From NCBI GenBank assembly GCA_038521775.1, contig JBCBKN010000264.1, positions 1 through 6,690 of the forward strand: 6,690 nucleotides of DNA, in the 5' to 3' direction. The DNA comes from J013 sp038521775. GTDB lineage: Bacteria > Pseudomonadota > Alphaproteobacteria > Rhodobacterales > Rhodobacteraceae. The position numbers and the translations under genes were made by a program. This document shows, piece after piece, positions 1-6,227 of the stretch. Every line of letters starts with the position of its first letter. Position 1 is the stretch's first letter. The notes below the pieces were generated by a model. It saw only the letters and a program-made list of their open reading frames with translations, was not told where the DNA came from and ran no database searches.

Positions 1-667
1 CCAGCGCGTGGCCATGGGCCGGGCAATCGTGCGCGACCCGCAGGTGTTTCTCTTCGACGAGCCGCTCTCGAACCTCGACGCCAAGCTGCGCGTGGCCAGG
101 CGCACCGAGATCAAGGCCCTGCACCAGCGCGTCGGCGGCACCACCATCTATGTCACCCATGATCAGATCGAGGCGATGACCATGGCCGACAAGATCGTGG
201 TGATGCAGGGCGGCAATGTCGAGCAGATCGGCGCGCCGCTGGAGCTTTACGATCGGCCCGACAATCTGTTCGTGGCCGGGTTCATCGGGTCGCCTGCGAT
301 GAACTTTCTGCGCGGCAGGATGACCCGGGACAACGGCCCCGTCGTGGTCACGCCCGAGGGCGAGCGCATTGCTGCGCCCGAGATACCCACCGCGCGCGAG
401 GGCGCCGAGGTGGTGCTGGGCACCCGGCCGGAGCATCTGACACTGGTCACCGAGGCGCAGGACAGTCAGGGATTTGCCGCCGAGGTGGTGGTGACCGAGC
501 CCACCGGGGCCGAGGTTCAGATCGTGGCCAAGCACGGGCAGGACGAGGTGATCGGCGTCTTTCGCGAACGGCTGCAGCCGCGCCCGGGCGACACGCTGCG
601 CTTTGCCCCCGATCTTGCCCATGCGCATCTTTTCGATGCCGAGACCGGGCGGGTGTTGCGGGCCTGA
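1..667 (+). CDS. ABC sugar importer ATP-binding protein, MalK/UgpC type (5' truncated)
   Basis: This is the ATPase subunit that powers a carbohydrate-type (CUT1) importer from the cytoplasmic face. The reading frame is open from base 2 and its first visible residues, QRVAMGRAIVRDP, directly follow the usual LSGGQ signature. Walker B (VFLFDEP, nt 44-64), the D-loop SNLDAKLR and the H-loop histidine (VTHDQ, His codon 158-160) are all intact. After these comes the GAPLELYDRPDNLFVAGFIGSPAMN stretch (nt 230-304) that links to the C-terminal OB/TOBE domain, where TRPEHL is visible. About 221 residues are present; relatives have roughly 350-370, so Walker A, the Q-loop and most of the signature lie left of the window. 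The stop codon sits inside the first repeat of the downstream array. The binding protein and two permeases that follow make it the energiser of that system. Family assignment is firm; the substrate is unknown. Confidence 0.95.
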   Translation, partial: QRVAMGRAIVRDPQVFLFDEPLSNLDAKLRVARRTEIKALHQRVGGTTIYVTHDQIEAMTMADKIVVMQGGNVEQIGAPLELYDRPDNLFVAGFIGSPAMNFLRGRMTRDNGPVVVTPEGERIAAPEIPTAREGAEVVLGTRPEHLTLVTEAQDSQGFAAEVVVTEPTGAEVQIVAKHGQDEVIGVFRERLQPRPGDTLRFAPDLAHAHLFDAETGRVLRA

Positions 668-813
668 GCCCGGCACAAAAGAACCGGGCCAAGCCCGGCG
701 CAAAATGATTTGGGCCTGAGCCCGGCGCAAAAAAACCGGGCAAAGCCCCGGCGCAAAGGATCCGGGCAAAGCCCGGGTGCCAGAATTCCGGGCAAAGCCC
801 GGCGAAAGGCGCG
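660..813 (+). repeat. Array of six imperfect hairpin repeats between ATPase and binding-protein genes
   Basis: Six units of 24-28 bp lie head to tail: 660-683, 684-711, 712-735, 736-761, 762-787 and 788-813. Units 2, 4, 5 and 6 carry the inverted repeat CCGGGC-(A/C)AA-GCCCGG, a 6-bp stem with a 3-nt loop (unit 4 has one extra C). Units 1 and 3 share GGGCCTGAGCCCGGC exactly. Most units end in an A-rich tail such as CGCAAAA. Units also pair into a higher order of about 52, 50 and 52 bp. The first unit contains the TGA of the ATPase gene. In RNA these would form a row of short GC hairpins. By analogy with hairpins in other binding-protein operons (inference), they may stabilise the downstream mRNA, block 3' decay or attenuate transcription. 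Apart from these repeats, the 175-bp intergenic region shows only the ribosome binding site; I could not identify a convincing promoter. Confidence 0.85.
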
Positions 814-830
814 CAGGGACGCGCAAAACT

Positions 831-837
831 GGGAGGA
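831..837 (+). promoter_or_regulatory. Ribosome binding site of the solute-binding protein gene
   Basis: GGGAGGA lies 5 nt before the ATG at 843. It is a strong Shine-Dalgarno sequence and it decides the start: an upstream in-frame ATG at 777 lies inside the repeat array, lacks such a site, and would put 22 extra residues before the twin-arginine motif. Confidence 0.8.
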
Positions 838-842
838 CGAAG

Positions 843-2171
843 ATGAGCTTTACACGGCGGAGATTCCTCGGCACCTCGGCCATGGCCGGGGCGATGATTG
901 CGGGTGGCGACCTTCTGGGCCGGTCGCGCGCCTGGGCTGCGACAGAGATGAAATGGACGCCCGAGGATGGCGCGTCGCTGCAGCTGTTGCGCTGGAAGCG
1001 GTTTGTGCAATCCGAAGAGGATGCGTTCCTCAAGCTTGTGGCCGCCTTCACCGACGCCACCGGCGTGCAGGTCGAGGTGCTCAACGAAAGCCTTGACGAC
1101 GTGCAGCCCAAGGCCTCGGTCGCGGCCAATGTCGGCTCGGGCCCGGACATGTTCTGGGGCCTTTACTCGCTGCCGCATCTGTTCCCTGAAAAATGCATGG
1201 ATGTGTCGGATGTCTGCGACCATATCGGCAGCAAATATGGCGGCTGGGCGCCCTCGGCCGAAACCTATGGCAAATCGGGCGACAGCTGGATCGCGGTGCC
1301 GGTGGCCTACAACGCCAACCTGATCAACTACCGCAAATCGGCCATCGAAGAGGCGGGCTTTTCCGAAATGCCCGGCGACACCGAGGGCTTTTTGGAGCTG
1401 TGCAAGGCGCTTCAGGGCATCGGCAAGCCGGCCGGCATGGCGCTTGGCCACGCCTCGGGCGACGGCAATGCCTGGGTGCATTGGGCGCTCTGGTCGCATG
1501 GCGGCTATCTGGTCGACGAAAACGACCAGGTGATCATCAACTCGCCTGAAACCGAAGCCGCGCTCAACTATGCCAAAGCGCTGTTTGACAGCTGGATCCC
1601 GGGCACCGCCTCTTGGAACGACGCCTTCAACAACAAGGCCTTCCTGGCCGAAGAGGTGTGGCTGACCAATAATGGCGTGTCGATCTATGCCGCGGCCAAG
1701 CGCCAGGCCGGCGAAGACGCCAAAATGGCCGAAATCGCCGAGGATATGGACCATGCCTTCTGGCCCATCGGCCCGTCGAGCACCCCGGCGGAGTTCCACA
1801 TCTGCTATCCGCTTTTGGGCATGAGCTACACGCCCTATCCCAATGCGGTGAAGGCCTTCATGCAGTTCATGATGGAGGTCGAGAACTATGAGCCCTGGTG
1901 CGAGGGCGCCGTGGCCTATCTGAGCCACCCCTACAAGGCCGGCGATGATTTTGCCTTCTGGGACGCCGACCCGAAACTGGTCGCAGCCAAGCCCGCCGCA
2001 TGGCGCACCTCGACGGCCGGGCATCTGGGCTCGGTGGGCGAGCGCGCCGCCGCGGCGCTGGCCGATTTCATCGTGCTCGACATGCTGGCAAATGTCTGCA
2101 CCGGGCGCCAGACGCCCGAGGGTGCCATGAAGCTGGCCGAGCGTCAGGCCAAGCGGCTCTACCGCGCCTGA
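843..2171 (+). CDS. Extracellular solute-binding protein family 1, Tat-exported (CUT1-type)
   Basis: This is the periplasmic binding protein that captures the substrate and delivers it to the two permeases downstream. The 442-residue length is usual for the family. The N-terminus carries a twin-arginine signal, T-R-R-R-F-L at residues 4-9, then a small hydrophobic stretch and AWA (30-32), a likely signal peptidase I site before Ala33. No lipobox cysteine is seen, so it should be soluble. The mature protein has the family 1 pattern: an LxxLRW-like first strand, an FTDATGVQVEV segment (69-79), GSGPDMFWGLYS (98-109), and IAVPVAYNANLINYRKSAIEEAGF (150-173). The C-terminus TPEGAMKLAERQAKRLYR is typical of sugar binders. 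Six cysteines (118, 125, 187, 321, 353, 419) are many for a periplasmic binder. Mature surface loops rich in Trp and Tyr fit a carbohydrate-like ligand, but the ligand cannot be read from sequence. The long open frames on the opposite strand are GC-driven shadows. Confidence 0.95.
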   Translation: MSFTRRRFLGTSAMAGAMIAGGDLLGRSRAWAATEMKWTPEDGASLQLLRWKRFVQSEEDAFLKLVAAFTDATGVQVEVLNESLDDVQPKASVAANVGSGPDMFWGLYSLPHLFPEKCMDVSDVCDHIGSKYGGWAPSAETYGKSGDSWIAVPVAYNANLINYRKSAIEEAGFSEMPGDTEGFLELCKALQGIGKPAGMALGHASGDGNAWVHWALWSHGGYLVDENDQVIINSPETEAALNYAKALFDSWIPGTASWNDAFNNKAFLAEEVWLTNNGVSIYAAAKRQAGEDAKMAEIAEDMDHAFWPIGPSSTPAEFHICYPLLGMSYTPYPNAVKAFMQFMMEVENYEPWCEGAVAYLSHPYKAGDDFAFWDADPKLVAAKPAAWRTSTAGHLGSVGERAAAALADFIVLDMLANVCTGRQTPEGAMKLAERQAKRLYRA

Positions 2172-2188
2172 TCCGATCCGACCCATGG

Positions 2189-2209
2189 GGGGCCGCCCGG
2201 CGCGGCCCC
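2189..2209 (+). promoter_or_regulatory. GC hairpin between binding-protein and permease genes
   Basis: GGGGCCGC (2189-2196) pairs perfectly with GCGGCCCC (2202-2209) around a 5-nt loop, giving an 8-bp stem starting 17 nt after the binding-protein stop. There is no U-run after it, so it is not a classical intrinsic terminator. In many importer operons a hairpin here protects the binding-protein mRNA and lowers permease expression; that role is inferred from position. Confidence 0.65.
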
Positions 2210-2218
2210 TCGCCTCAC

Positions 2219-2224
2219 AGGGAG
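2219..2224 (+). promoter_or_regulatory. Ribosome binding site favouring a TTG start for permease 1
   Basis: AGGGAG ends 8 nt before an in-frame TTG at 2233. The alternative ATG at 2185 abuts the hairpin stem and has no purine-rich site before it. The later ATG at 2302 has AAGGA only 1 nt away, which is too close. TTG is therefore the best supported start, though the start is not proven. Confidence 0.5.
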
Positions 2225-2232
2225 ATGCCGGT

Positions 2233-3252
2233 TTGGCCGATGTAACCCGCAGCGAGGATCATGCCGGGCAAAAGCGCACCGCAAAGTCGGCGCCCAAGGA
2301 AATGTCCGCCTGGTCACAGCTTCAGACCAACCGCAACTGGCTGGGCATGTGGTTCATGCTGCCCGCCGGCCTTTTCCTCATTCTGTTTCTGGCCTACCCG
2401 CTGGGCCTGGGGGTCTGGCTGTCCTTCACCGATGCCAGGCTCGGCCGCGCGGGCGAGTTCATCGGTCTTGAGAACTACGCCTGGCTGATCGGCGATTTCA
2501 CCGAAGGCTGGAAGTTCTGGGAGATCGGCGACCCGGTTTTCTGGCTCTCGGTCTTCAACACCCTGCTCTACACGGTCGTGGCCAGCGCAATCAAATTCGG
2601 CATCGGGCTCTATCTGGCGCTTCTGCTCAACAAGCACATGCCCTTCAAGGCGATCATCCGGGCGGTGGTGCTGATCCCCTTCATCGTGCCCACCGTGCTC
2701 TCGGCCATCGCCTTCTGGTGGATCTTCGACACGCAGTTTTCGATCCTCACCTGGATGCTGCAGGAGGTCGGCGCGATTGCCGAGGATTACCAGGTCAACT
2801 GGCTGGGCGAGCCGCTGATGGCCCGCGCCTCGGTGATCTTTGCCAATATCTGGCGCGGCGTGCCCTTCATCGCGATCACGCTTCTGGCCGGGTTGCAGAC
2901 CGTGCCGCCCTCGCTTTACGAGGCTTCGGTCATCGACGGCGCCACCCGCTGGCAGATGTTTCGCTACATCACCTACCCGCTGCTGACCCCGATCATTGCC
3001 GTGGTGATGACCTTCTCGGTCCTCTTCACCTTCACCGATTTCCAGCTGATCTGGGTGCTGACCCGCGGCGGGCCCGTCAACACCACCCATCTGATGGCCA
3101 CGCTCAGTTACCAGCGTGCGATCCTGGGCGGAAACCTTGGCGAGGGGGCCGCGATCTCGACCGCGATGATCCCCTTCCTTCTGGCGGCGATCATGTTCTC
3201 CTGGTTCGGGTTGCAGCGGCGCAAATGGCAACATGGAGAGGCCAATGACTGA
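2233..3252 (+). CDS. ABC sugar importer permease 1, MalF/UgpA-like
   Basis: This is one of two inner-membrane subunits that form the translocation channel of the importer. From the TTG start it has 339 residues. A charged cytoplasmic N-terminus of about 35 residues is followed by six hydrophobic segments, at about 38-64, 107-133, 141-166, 199-223, 252-276 and 306-326. The EAA loop that docks on the ATPase reads YEASVIDGATRWQMFRYITYPLL at about 229-251, with the conserved Gly at 236. The region TRGGPVNTTHLMATLSYQRA (278-296 or so) is typical of the MalF-like partner in CUT1 systems. It lies 61 nt after the binding-protein stop, beyond a hairpin, and its last 8 nt overlap the next permease gene, implying coupled translation. 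An ATG at 2185 would add 16 residues (355 total). Membership is certain; the exact start is not. Confidence 0.93.
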   Translation: MADVTRSEDHAGQKRTAKSAPKEMSAWSQLQTNRNWLGMWFMLPAGLFLILFLAYPLGLGVWLSFTDARLGRAGEFIGLENYAWLIGDFTEGWKFWEIGDPVFWLSVFNTLLYTVVASAIKFGIGLYLALLLNKHMPFKAIIRAVVLIPFIVPTVLSAIAFWWIFDTQFSILTWMLQEVGAIAEDYQVNWLGEPLMARASVIFANIWRGVPFIAITLLAGLQTVPPSLYEASVIDGATRWQMFRYITYPLLTPIIAVVMTFSVLFTFTDFQLIWVLTRGGPVNTTHLMATLSYQRAILGGNLGEGAAISTAMIPFLLAAIMFSWFGLQRRKWQHGEAND

Positions 3253-4138
3253 CGCCACGCCCAGTGCTGCCAAGGATGATCATTCCGAGGGCATGCAGTA
3301 TCTGGAGACCCCGCTCAACCGGGTGATCACGCTCTGGATCCCGCTGATCATCATCATGATCGTGCTCCTCTTTCCGTTTTACTGGATGTCGCTCACGGCC
3401 ATCAAACCGGACAAGGAGCTGATCGATCTGGAGACGACGCATCCGCTCTGGACCTGGAGCCCGACCTTCAAGCATATCCGGATCCTCCTCTTTGAGACCG
3501 AGTATCCGACCTGGCTGTGGAACACGATGTCCATCGCCATGGGCGCCACGATCCTGTCGCTGATCGCCAGTGTCGGCGCGGCCTATGCGATTGCGCGCAT
3601 CAAGTATCGGGGCGCGAACTGGGTGGGTGGCGCGATCTTCTTGGCCTATCTGGTGCCGCCCTCGATCCTCTTTATCCCGCTTGCCTCGATCATCGTCGAT
3701 TATGGGCTTTTCGACACGCCCTTCGCGCTGATCCTCACCTACCCCACGATCCTGATCCCGTTTTCCACCTGGCTTTTGATGGGCTATTTCAAAACCATCC
3801 CGTTTGAGCTGGAGGAATGCGCGCTGATCGACGGGGCGACGCGCTGGCAGATCCTGACCAAGATCGTGCTGCCCCTGGCCATCCCGGGGCTGATCTCGGC
3901 CTTTATCTTCTGCTTCACGCTCTGCTGGAACGAATACATCTATGCGCTGACCTTCATTTCCAGCCCCTCGAACAAGACCGTGCCGGTGGCCATCGTGACG
4001 AGCTTTACCGATGGCGATATCTTCCGCTGGGGCTCGATCATGGCCGGCGCGCTGATCGGCTCGCTGCCGCTGGTCATCCTCTATGCCTTCTTTGTGGAGC
4101 ATTACGTGGCTGCGATGACCGGGGCTGTGAAGGAGTGA
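3245..4138 (+). CDS. ABC sugar importer permease 2, MalG/UgpE-like
   Basis: This is the second inner-membrane channel subunit, partner of the MalF-like protein encoded just before. It has 297 residues, usual for MalG-type permeases. Six hydrophobic segments are visible at about 28-50, 93-118, 125-150, 158-180, 213-238 and 265-285. The EAA loop is at about 190-212 (EECALIDGATRWQILTK), with its Gly at 197. The end, EHYVAAMTGAVKE, matches the usual MalG-type C-terminus that reaches toward the ATPase. The ATG at 3245 was chosen because GGAGAGG lies just before it (3235-3241) and because it gives an 8-nt overlap with the upstream gene. An ATG at 3233 would add four residues but consumes that site. 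Family and role are firm; the substrate is unknown. Confidence 0.95.
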   Translation: MTDATPSAAKDDHSEGMQYLETPLNRVITLWIPLIIIMIVLLFPFYWMSLTAIKPDKELIDLETTHPLWTWSPTFKHIRILLFETEYPTWLWNTMSIAMGATILSLIASVGAAYAIARIKYRGANWVGGAIFLAYLVPPSILFIPLASIIVDYGLFDTPFALILTYPTILIPFSTWLLMGYFKTIPFELEECALIDGATRWQILTKIVLPLAIPGLISAFIFCFTLCWNEYIYALTFISSPSNKTVPVAIVTSFTDGDIFRWGSIMAGALIGSLPLVILYAFFVEHYVAAMTGAVKE

Positions 4139-4160
4139 CGCCGCCAGGGGGCAGCCAAGG

Positions 4161-5255
4161 ATGACTGAAACAGCCGCGGCCGCGCAGGGATCGGGGATCG
4201 ACTGGTTCTTCGACCCGATCTCGCCATTTGCCTATCTGGGATTTCACCGGCTGGGCGAGTTGCCGGCGGGCACCGAGATCCGCTTTCGGCCCGTGCTCTT
4301 TGCAGGGTTGCTTGCGCATTGGGGCCAGCTTGGCCCGGCCGAGATTGCACCGAAGCGGCGCCACACCGGGCTGGCGGTCATGTGGCGGGCGCGGCAGCTT
4401 GGCCTCACGATGACCCCGCCGCCCCGCCACCCCTTCAATCCGCTCGGCCTCTTACGCCTGTGTCTTGCCACCGGGCCGAGCCGCGAGACGGTCGCCACCA
4501 TTTTTGACCATGTCTGGGGCCAGGGCGAGGATGGTGAGGCGCCCGAAAGCCTTGCAGGGCTGGCGCAGCGGCTCGGTCTGTCCGATTGGGAGGCGCGGAT
4601 TGCCGCGCCCGAGATCAAGGCGGCCCTGCGGGCCAATACCGAGGCCGCGATCGAGGCCGGGGTGTTCGGGGTGCCGACGGCGGTCTTCGGCGGGCAGCTT
4701 TTTTGGGGCGAGGACATGACCGATGCGCTCTGCGCCTCTCTCGCCGATCCCGATCTCCTTGCAAGCCCCGCGCTGACGGCAATGGCCGAAATCCCGGCCG
4801 CCTCCACCCGACACCAGAGCCCGGCCTGGACGCTCCACCATGTGAACCTGCAGGCCACAGATGTCCGCGCCTCGGCCCGCTTTTACACCCAGATCCTGGG
4901 CATGGCGGAGGCCGACTGGCAGTTTCCCCCGGCCAGCGAGGTGGGGTTTTTGCCCGCCGACCCGGACCGGCTGGCGCTTTTTCCCGCGCAAACCGGGGCC
5001 CGCGGGGCCAATGCCGGGCTGCATCTGATCGCGCCCGACCCCGAATTCGCCCGCAAGAACGGGTTCGACCACAACCCCTCGATCGGCGGCCATATCGCCA
5101 TTCAGGTGCCCGATCTCGACGCGGTGATGGCGCGGCTCGCCGCCGCCGGCATCCCCTATTCCTATGCGCCGACCTTTGCCATTCCCGACATGCGCCATGT
5201 CTATGTATATGATCCGGCAATGAACCTCTTGGAGTTAAACGAGGTGCGGTCATGA
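4161..5255 (+). CDS. Two-domain fusion: HCCA isomerase/kappa-GST-like domain plus VOC (glyoxalase-fold) domain
   Basis: The 364-residue protein joins two domains that usually occur as separate proteins. Residues about 12-205 look like the DsbA-fold 2-hydroxychromene-2-carboxylate isomerase/kappa-GST family: DWFFDPISPFAYLG (14-27) with Ser21 at the catalytic-Ser position and no CxxC, the cis-Pro motif GVPT (170-173), and FWGED (181-185). Family members are glutathione-dependent isomerases. After a linker at about 206-222, residues 223-362 form a VOC domain with two beta-alpha-beta-beta-beta modules. His227 (HHVNL), His288 (GLHLI), His311 (GGHIAIQVPDLD) and Glu358 (NLLEL) fall at the spacing of the glyoxalase I metal ligands. 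The ATG at 4161 follows AGGGGG (4146-4151); the gap to the permease stop is 22 nt. The stop overlaps the next start (ATGA). Both domain families can use glutathione, so a glutathione-linked isomerisation or detoxification of a pathway intermediate is plausible but unproven. Domain calls are good; the reaction is unknown. Confidence 0.85.
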   Translation: MTETAAAAQGSGIDWFFDPISPFAYLGFHRLGELPAGTEIRFRPVLFAGLLAHWGQLGPAEIAPKRRHTGLAVMWRARQLGLTMTPPPRHPFNPLGLLRLCLATGPSRETVATIFDHVWGQGEDGEAPESLAGLAQRLGLSDWEARIAAPEIKAALRANTEAAIEAGVFGVPTAVFGGQLFWGEDMTDALCASLADPDLLASPALTAMAEIPAASTRHQSPAWTLHHVNLQATDVRASARFYTQILGMAEADWQFPPASEVGFLPADPDRLALFPAQTGARGANAGLHLIAPDPEFARKNGFDHNPSIGGHIAIQVPDLDAVMARLAAAGIPYSYAPTFAIPDMRHVYVYDPAMNLLELNEVRS

Positions 5256-6145
5256 AGATTGCCGTGATTGGCCTTGGCGCGATGGGCGCGCGGATGGCAA
5301 CGGTGCTGATCAGCGCGGGACATGACGTCACGGGCTATGATCTTAACCCGTCGGCGCGCGCGGCGCTGGAGGCTGTCGGCGGCAACGTGGCCAGGTCGGC
5401 CGCGGCGGCCAGCGCCGGCGCCGAGGCGGTGCTGGTGGTGGTCGTCAATGCGGACCAGGCAACCGACGCGCTCTTCGGGCCCGACGGCGCAGCCGGCGCG
5501 CTTGCCGCCGGCTCGCTGCTCATCGTGTCGACGACCATGCCGGCGCTCGATGCGGCAGGCCTCAGCGTTCAGGCCGAGATGGCCGAGCTTCTTTATCTCG
5601 ACGCGCCGGTTTCGGGCGGCGTTGTCGGGGCCGAACAGGGCACGCTCACCTTCATGACCGCCGGGTCGGAGGCGGCCTTTGCCGCGGCCGAGCCCCTGCT
5701 CGGCGCCATGGGCCGCGCCATCTATCGGCTCGGCGATCAGCCCGGCGCTGGATCGACCATGAAAATGGTCCACCAGCTTGCCGCCGGCGCCAATCTTGCC
5801 GTGGCCGCCGAGGTGATGAGCTTTGGCGCCCATCTCGGGCTTGATCCCGCCCAGGTTCTGGAGGTGCTCAACGCCTCGGCCGGCGGCTCCTGGATGATCG
5901 CCGATCGCGGCCCGCGCATGCTCACCGATGGCCAAAACCCCAAATCGGCCGTCGACATCTTTGTCAAAGACCTCGGCATCGTCCTCGACGAAGCCCGCGC
6001 CACACGGTTTCCGGTTCCGGTCTCGGCCGCGGCCCTCCAGGTCTTCCTGGGTGCGGCCTCCGCGGGCTTTGCCCAGCATGATGACAGCCAGGCCACCCGG
6101 TTTTACGAAAGCCTCGGCGGCCAGCCGGTGCGCAAGCCCGACTGA
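5252..6145 (+). CDS. Beta-hydroxyacid dehydrogenase, L-threonate dehydrogenase (LtnD)-like
   Basis: This is a cytoplasmic NAD(P)-dependent oxidoreductase of the 3-hydroxyisobutyrate dehydrogenase superfamily, 297 residues, full length. The N-terminal Rossmann domain has GLGAMG (7-12), and Asp30 at the end of the second strand (TGYDLN) favours NAD+ over NADP+. The substrate-binding motif DAPVSGG is at 117-123 and the catalytic Lys171 lies in GAGSTMKMVHQ (165-175). Segments SAGGSWMIADR (209-219), SAVDIFVKDLGIV (232-244) and HDDSQ (276-280) resemble, from memory, the LtnD branch that oxidises L-threonate at C2 to 2-oxo-tetronate. His174 stands where I recall Asn in LtnD. The start codon overlaps the fusion gene's stop by 4 nt (ATGA), so translation is probably coupled. 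No tetronate kinase, decarboxylase or isomerase gene is in view, so an L-threonate pathway is not shown. The substrate could be another four- to six-carbon sugar acid. Superfamily certain, substrate tentative. Confidence 0.88.
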   Translation: MKIAVIGLGAMGARMATVLISAGHDVTGYDLNPSARAALEAVGGNVARSAAAASAGAEAVLVVVVNADQATDALFGPDGAAGALAAGSLLIVSTTMPALDAAGLSVQAEMAELLYLDAPVSGGVVGAEQGTLTFMTAGSEAAFAAAEPLLGAMGRAIYRLGDQPGAGSTMKMVHQLAAGANLAVAAEVMSFGAHLGLDPAQVLEVLNASAGGSWMIADRGPRMLTDGQNPKSAVDIFVKDLGIVLDEARATRFPVPVSAAALQVFLGAASAGFAQHDDSQATRFYESLGGQPVRKPD

Positions 6146-6173
6146 GCCCACGGCCTCCCATCGCGCGGCATCG

Positions 6174-6211
6174 CCCCTTCTTCTTGGCAAAAATACTCCG
6201 GGGTCCGGGGC
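6174..6211. other. Convergent intergenic motif of Rhodobacteraceae type, possible terminator region
   Basis: Between the two convergent genes, an 82-bp gap contains CCCCTTCTTCTTGGCAAAAATACTCC followed by CCGGGG-T-CCGGGG (6198-6210). I recall near-identical strings (TTGGC, an A-run, TACTCC, then G-rich) as common intergenic elements in Rhodobacteraceae. It may be a dispersed repeat or take part in termination for both genes. Only a short CCGG/CCGG stem is visible, so a classical hairpin-plus-U terminator is not shown. The identification rests on memory. Confidence 0.45.
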
Positions 6212-6227
6212 ACCCACAGATCCTGGC

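Noticed and set aside
758..788. GGATCC and GAATTC within the repeats, suggesting a cloning remnant
   Set aside because: Both sites arise from the variable tails of repeat units, and flanking sequence is continuous host-like DNA, so chance is the simpler explanation.
660..813. The repeat array read as a CRISPR array
   Set aside because: Units are short, imperfect and contiguous with no unique spacers of constant length. They are hairpin repeats, not repeat-spacer units.
660..813. The repeat array read as a small repetitive peptide gene
   Set aside because: Unit lengths of 24, 26 and 28 bp do not keep a frame, and no start with a ribosome site precedes a frame through the array.
447..2186. 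A 579-residue open frame on the minus strand opposite the binding-protein gene
   Set aside because: It lies antisense to a clear full-length binding protein with a strong ribosome site. Its composition (Arg, Gly, His, Ala rich) is that of a GC-rich shadow frame, and part of it is only the translated repeat array.
2314..4102. Two long minus-strand open frames opposite the permeases (2314-3273 and 3191-4102)
   Set aside because: Both are highly charged, low-complexity translations antisense to well-formed six-segment permeases, so they are shadows of third-position GC bias.
6174..6211. A classical intrinsic terminator between the convergent genes
   Set aside because: Only a short CCGG stem is visible with no following U-run on either strand, so it is reported only as a motif of uncertain role.
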